A stretch of DNA of 64,000 bases from Onthophagus taurus (Eukaryota; Arthropoda; Insecta; Coleoptera; Scarabaeidae), in NCBI RefSeq assembly GCF_036711975.1, contig NC_091967.1:10478001-10542000 (forward strand). Direction: 5' to 3'. The notes under the pieces were generated by a model. The model saw only the letters and a list, made by a program, of their open reading frames with translations. It was not told where the DNA came from and ran no database searches. Of the stretch, positions 60,907 through 64,000 are shown piece after piece. Made by a program: the position numbers and the translations under genes. Numbering within the stretch: position 1 is the stretch's first letter; each line of letters starts with the position of its first letter.

Positions 60907-61113
60907 TTGCAGTTAATGAAAAGTGAAAATGTTAACCACGTAGAAAGTGAATCGAGGTCAATGTCGCAATACTTACGAGACGACACTCAAAGAGCCATAA
61001 ACCTTGAAGTTCTCACTTGCCAAATTTCATATTTACTTAAACATAGAGCTCCGTTTGTGTCGCCGAACTTTACACGACGAAACCTTTTCGAACTCGCCTC
61101 TAGATATTTATAG
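60907..61113 (+). CDS. Candidate exon of unknown gene, strand uncertain
   Basis: Behind a strong acceptor (TTTTTGCAG, ending 60912) the plus strand is open to a TAG at 61111-61113, reading MSQYLRDDTQRAINLEVLTC and ending ELASRYL. Composition is clearly richer than the flanks. However, the minus strand of the same block has a consensus donor GTCTC|GTAAGTATT near 60980 with only short uORFs, which would make it a noncoding first exon. It does not match the phase of the candidate first exons at 42.1 and 54.9 kb (a stop would arise). No family recognised. Confidence 0.3.
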   Translation: MQLMKSENVNHVESESRSMSQYLRDDTQRAINLEVLTCQISYLLKHRAPFVSPNFTRRNLFELASRYL

Positions 61114-61119
61114 TTTTCT

Positions 61120-62330
61120 TGCCATATTTAGAAGACCAACAGACAATGGGTTGCAATTAACCGAAGCCTAATTTCGTCTTTATGGACTATTAAAATTGTA
61201 CAGATATGAATGTCATCAAGGTCTGCTTACGATTTTTTAATATATATTCCTTTGATGTGTACGGATATGTTTACTTGTCGATTTGTTGTGGAATCAGTAG
61301 TTCTAGAATTCTTGACCAGGATGGAGTGAAAAAATGTTGTGTTAAAAAAAATGTTGGTGTAAAAATTGTTTTTCGACCATTTTTTAATTAATAACGTTAG
61401 GGAAAAAAATGTGAGTACTTTATTAAATCTTAATTGATTACAAAAAAAAATGATTATAAATTTTAATGCGAAAGTCTTGCTGTATTCATAAATATTAAAA
61501 TCATTGTTTAACCCACTTTTATTCAGCTCATAATGTTACCTAACATACTAATTTTTGTGTATTCAAGTCTTGTACGAAGTGAACGCGATGGTACGATGCG
61601 ACAACAACTTGGAATTCTTATAAAAAATGTACAATAGCAATTATTACTTTTATAACCAATTTTTTTATTAAATTCTTTTAATTGTTTTTTTCGAATATAA
61701 AAGATAAAATATGACTTGTCATAAAAAACTAAATTAAATTTTAACAATTAAAATGGTGTAGTTGATTGAAACATGTTTGCGGTATCCGCTATCCGGTATA
61801 TTTTTCTATCTTGGGAAAATCGGTGACATAATCGTTTTCTGGGCGATTGGATCAAAGAAAGGTAAAAGATTTCCGAGAAATGCGTACAACTGCACGGTGA
61901 AAGGGGATTTACTTCTAAGAAAAAAAACGTAGAATTCAATCCCATTAGTAGGACATTTATGTTTGAGGATTTAGATAGTAGAAAAAACATATTTTAGAAA
62001 TTAGAGAGGATTGTATGACACTTCCTTTAACATATTTTGAAATATTCTCGTTTTACTTTTTTATGGTAAAATTCGTTGTTTGCATTCACATCTAAATTAT
62101 TTTTAGTCAAGAAAGAATTGTGACGAAATGTTACCTTAAAAGGTGAATTTCTTTTTTTGATTCGAAGGAATATAATTTTGAAAAATGACATTTATTGTGT
62201 TTAAAAATCTAAAATGTTGAGTAAAAGTTATATACATACATCAAAGTCTGGAAAGTTGTCCATAGAAGATTTTGAGAATTTTATGGTGATGGGAAATCAT
62301 CCTGAGTCTTATTTGTGATTGTGCCTAACT
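61120..62330. other. No gene supported
   Basis: AT-rich. Minus-strand frames at 61523-61747 and 61748-61990 have no domain or splice sites that convince. Confidence 0.35.
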
Positions 62331-63180
62331 TTTTTGCTACCATCTTTTGGTTTAAGTTGTGCTTAGGTTAAAGACAATTTTTATTTAAAAGTCGTGAAAA
62401 ATCGATTTCTCCACGTATCTTGTCAAATTTTTTACTTTTTCATGAACAAAAAAGCAATGAAAATCTCTTCTTGCTTTTAAGCTAATAATTTACATATTTT
62501 TCCATCGTTTTTTAAAACGTGTGAAAAATCGAATACTTAAGATATTTTAATGAAATGTTGACAGTTCATAGAGAAAGATATGTGCTTTTTGATGAACCAA
62601 GCCGTATTTGAATATCTCTATTCGTCTTTGAGATATTAGTTTTTTAAATGAACCTCAATTTTTATGACTTTATGAAAGTAACAATTTTCCACAATCATCT
62701 TTAAAAAATCGCGAAAAATCGGACTCTTAAGATATCTTGGTAAAATGTTCGTAATTTATAGAAGAAGAAGTGTACTTTTTCATGAACCAAACCGTATTTG
62801 AAAATCTCTATCCGTCTTTGAGGTAATAGCTTTTGAAATCAACCTCAGTTTTTATGACTTTATGAAGGTAACAATTTTCGACTATCATCTTTAAAAAATC
62901 GCGAAAAATCGAATTCTTAATATATTTTGATGAAATATTGACAGTTTATAGAGGAAGATATGTACTTTTTCATGAACCAAACCGTATTTGAAAATCTCTA
63001 TTCGTCTTTGAGATAATGGTTTTTGAAGTGAACCTTAATTTTTATGACTTTATGAATTTAACAATTTTCGACTATTTTTTTTTTAAATCGTGATTTTATC
63101 ACTATAACGCATACTAGACTTAGAACTAGAAACACTCTGGTTTAGCCGCACGTCTCTAGAGACGGCTAAATGACGGCGAA
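62330..63180. mobile_element. CTAGAACTAG-flanked element with 190-bp tandem core, copy 2
   Basis: It starts with the same segment as copy 1 (TTAGGTTAAAGACAATTTTT, 62363 versus 55222). It has 190-bp units with GAAAAATCGRATTCTTAAKA at about 62523, 62713 and 62903, and ends with ACTTAGAACTAGAAACACTC plus a small palindrome (TTTAGCCGCACGTCTCTAGAGACGGCTAAA in two arms) at about 63132-63162. The terminal hairpin matches the GTTTAGC hairpins at 10.1 and 10.9 kb. Confidence 0.7.
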
Positions 63181-63184
63181 TGTT

Positions 63185-63734
63185 AAGCACAACGCTTTGT
63201 CATCAGCCGATTTAAAATATCAAATTTTAATTTGACTTGTGATTTATCTTTTTTGAGTTTGGAAATGATCATCAACTGATAAAAGAATCAAAACAGCTTT
63301 GCAATTACAACATTACATGACAGTTTCAAGAAAAAACTTTATTTATATATTAATTTGTTCGACTTAAACGAAAACAACTATATTAAAATATTTTTTTCAC
63401 TGAAATAGAAATTGACTTGTTTACTTGTACTTTCCGTTTTGATTTGGAATTTCCTAATTGGGTATACACTTCCGATTAATCGGTGTCAAAATTACATTCA
63501 TTTGCAAACTTTCCCTTTTTCTCATACGACCAGTTTCAGGAAGTAATAAAACTTTAACCATTACGATTCGAATAATAATATTTAACTGATAATGGAAAAA
63601 CCCAAAACATTATTATTAAATTTAAAAGCTTTCCTTATTTACATAAACATGCGATTTCCAAAATTATTACATTAACAATTAACACGCGGAAATGAAATAA
63701 TACAAATTTGAAATTATATTGAGGTGAAACTTAC
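63185..63734. other. No feature named
   Basis: AT-rich sequence between the repeat copy and the candidate exon. Nothing recognised. Confidence 0.35.
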
Positions 63735-63842
63735 CTTAATCTGATTCACGTCGTTAAGTTTTTCCACTAATCCGTTTAAAGTAATTTCTAAACAGATTAT
63801 TGCTGTCTTAAAAACAAAGACAGAGAAACCTTGAGACACAAA
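63735..63842 (-). CDS. Candidate internal exon of an unidentified minus-strand gene
   Basis: On the minus strand, an acceptor TTAATTTAG (exon from 63842) or a better one TTTGTTTTTAAG (exon from 63806) leads to an open phase-0 stretch ending ...LNGLVEKLNDVNQIK at a consensus donor AAG|GTAAGT at 63734. Both choices keep the same frame. The short peptide is not recognisable. The gene's 5' part would lie right of the window; no matching next exon was found to the left. Confidence 0.4.
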
Positions 63843-64000
63843 CTAAATTAATTATAAACAATACATGTTAAATTATTCGTAGAGAATGGTTTCTTCCGTT
63901 CTGAATAAAATGTGGAAAGTTCCGTTAATATTCAAGAAATTGCTTGTTTGTTTGTCGTTATTAAAATAATTTGTTTTGTTTTTTTTTATAACAATTCTTT

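Overview
The window is nuclear DNA of an insect, most likely a beetle. It is strongly AT-rich, its genes are split by short introns (many 50-85 bp) with GT..AG ends, and the proteins match conserved animal families. Between the genes lie relics of hAT, piggyBac, Tc1/mariner-like and non-LTR elements. The beetle assignment is inferred from overall look and repeat content; insect is safer. No tRNA, rRNA or CRISPR array was seen. All names come from reading translations and recalling families; no search was run.

Left third (1-9.6 kb): the 5' part of a TECPR2 homologue runs off the left edge on the minus strand. It is divergent from a cyclophilin E (PPIE) gene. Next is a MADF-BESS factor whose first intron holds a clean hAT insertion (8-bp target duplication CCTTAACG). 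Then comes a TE graveyard (non-LTR and piggyBac relics), followed by the intronless fat-storage protein FITM on the minus strand.

9.6-29 kb: a hairpin repeat family built on CTAGAACTAGAAAC precedes the mitochondrial glycerol-3-phosphate acyltransferase gene (GPAM/minotaur), which I rebuilt exon by exon on the minus strand. It appears to have at least two alternative first exons, at 19.0 and 25.2 kb. Each encodes a different hydrophobic N-terminus and each ends in the same phase. Its introns hold non-LTR debris, a diverged repeat zone and a 143-bp Tc1/mariner-type hairpin MITE. FITM and GPAM both act in glycerolipid synthesis and storage, which is notable but may be chance.

29-38.7 kb is gene dense: KLHDC10 (plus), RPA3 (minus), Prp19 (plus) and an ABCH/ABCG-type half transporter (minus). 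The transporter keeps Walker A and B but has lost the Q-loop Gln, the LSGGQ signature and the H-loop His.

38.7-64 kb is gene poor. It holds a non-LTR relic, several candidate first exons of plus-strand genes that would continue off the right edge (42.1, 50.6, 54.9 kb), a candidate minus-strand exon near 63.8 kb, and three unrelated interspersed element types that each carry an internal tandem array: 178 bp x ~18 inside a 3.6-kb inverted-repeat element, 190 bp x 4-5 inside two copies of a CTAGAACTAG-flanked element, and 153 bp x ~5-6 inside a 1.1-kb hAT element with 8-bp target duplications. This recurrent pairing of mobile-element ends with satellite-like cores is the most striking structure in the window.
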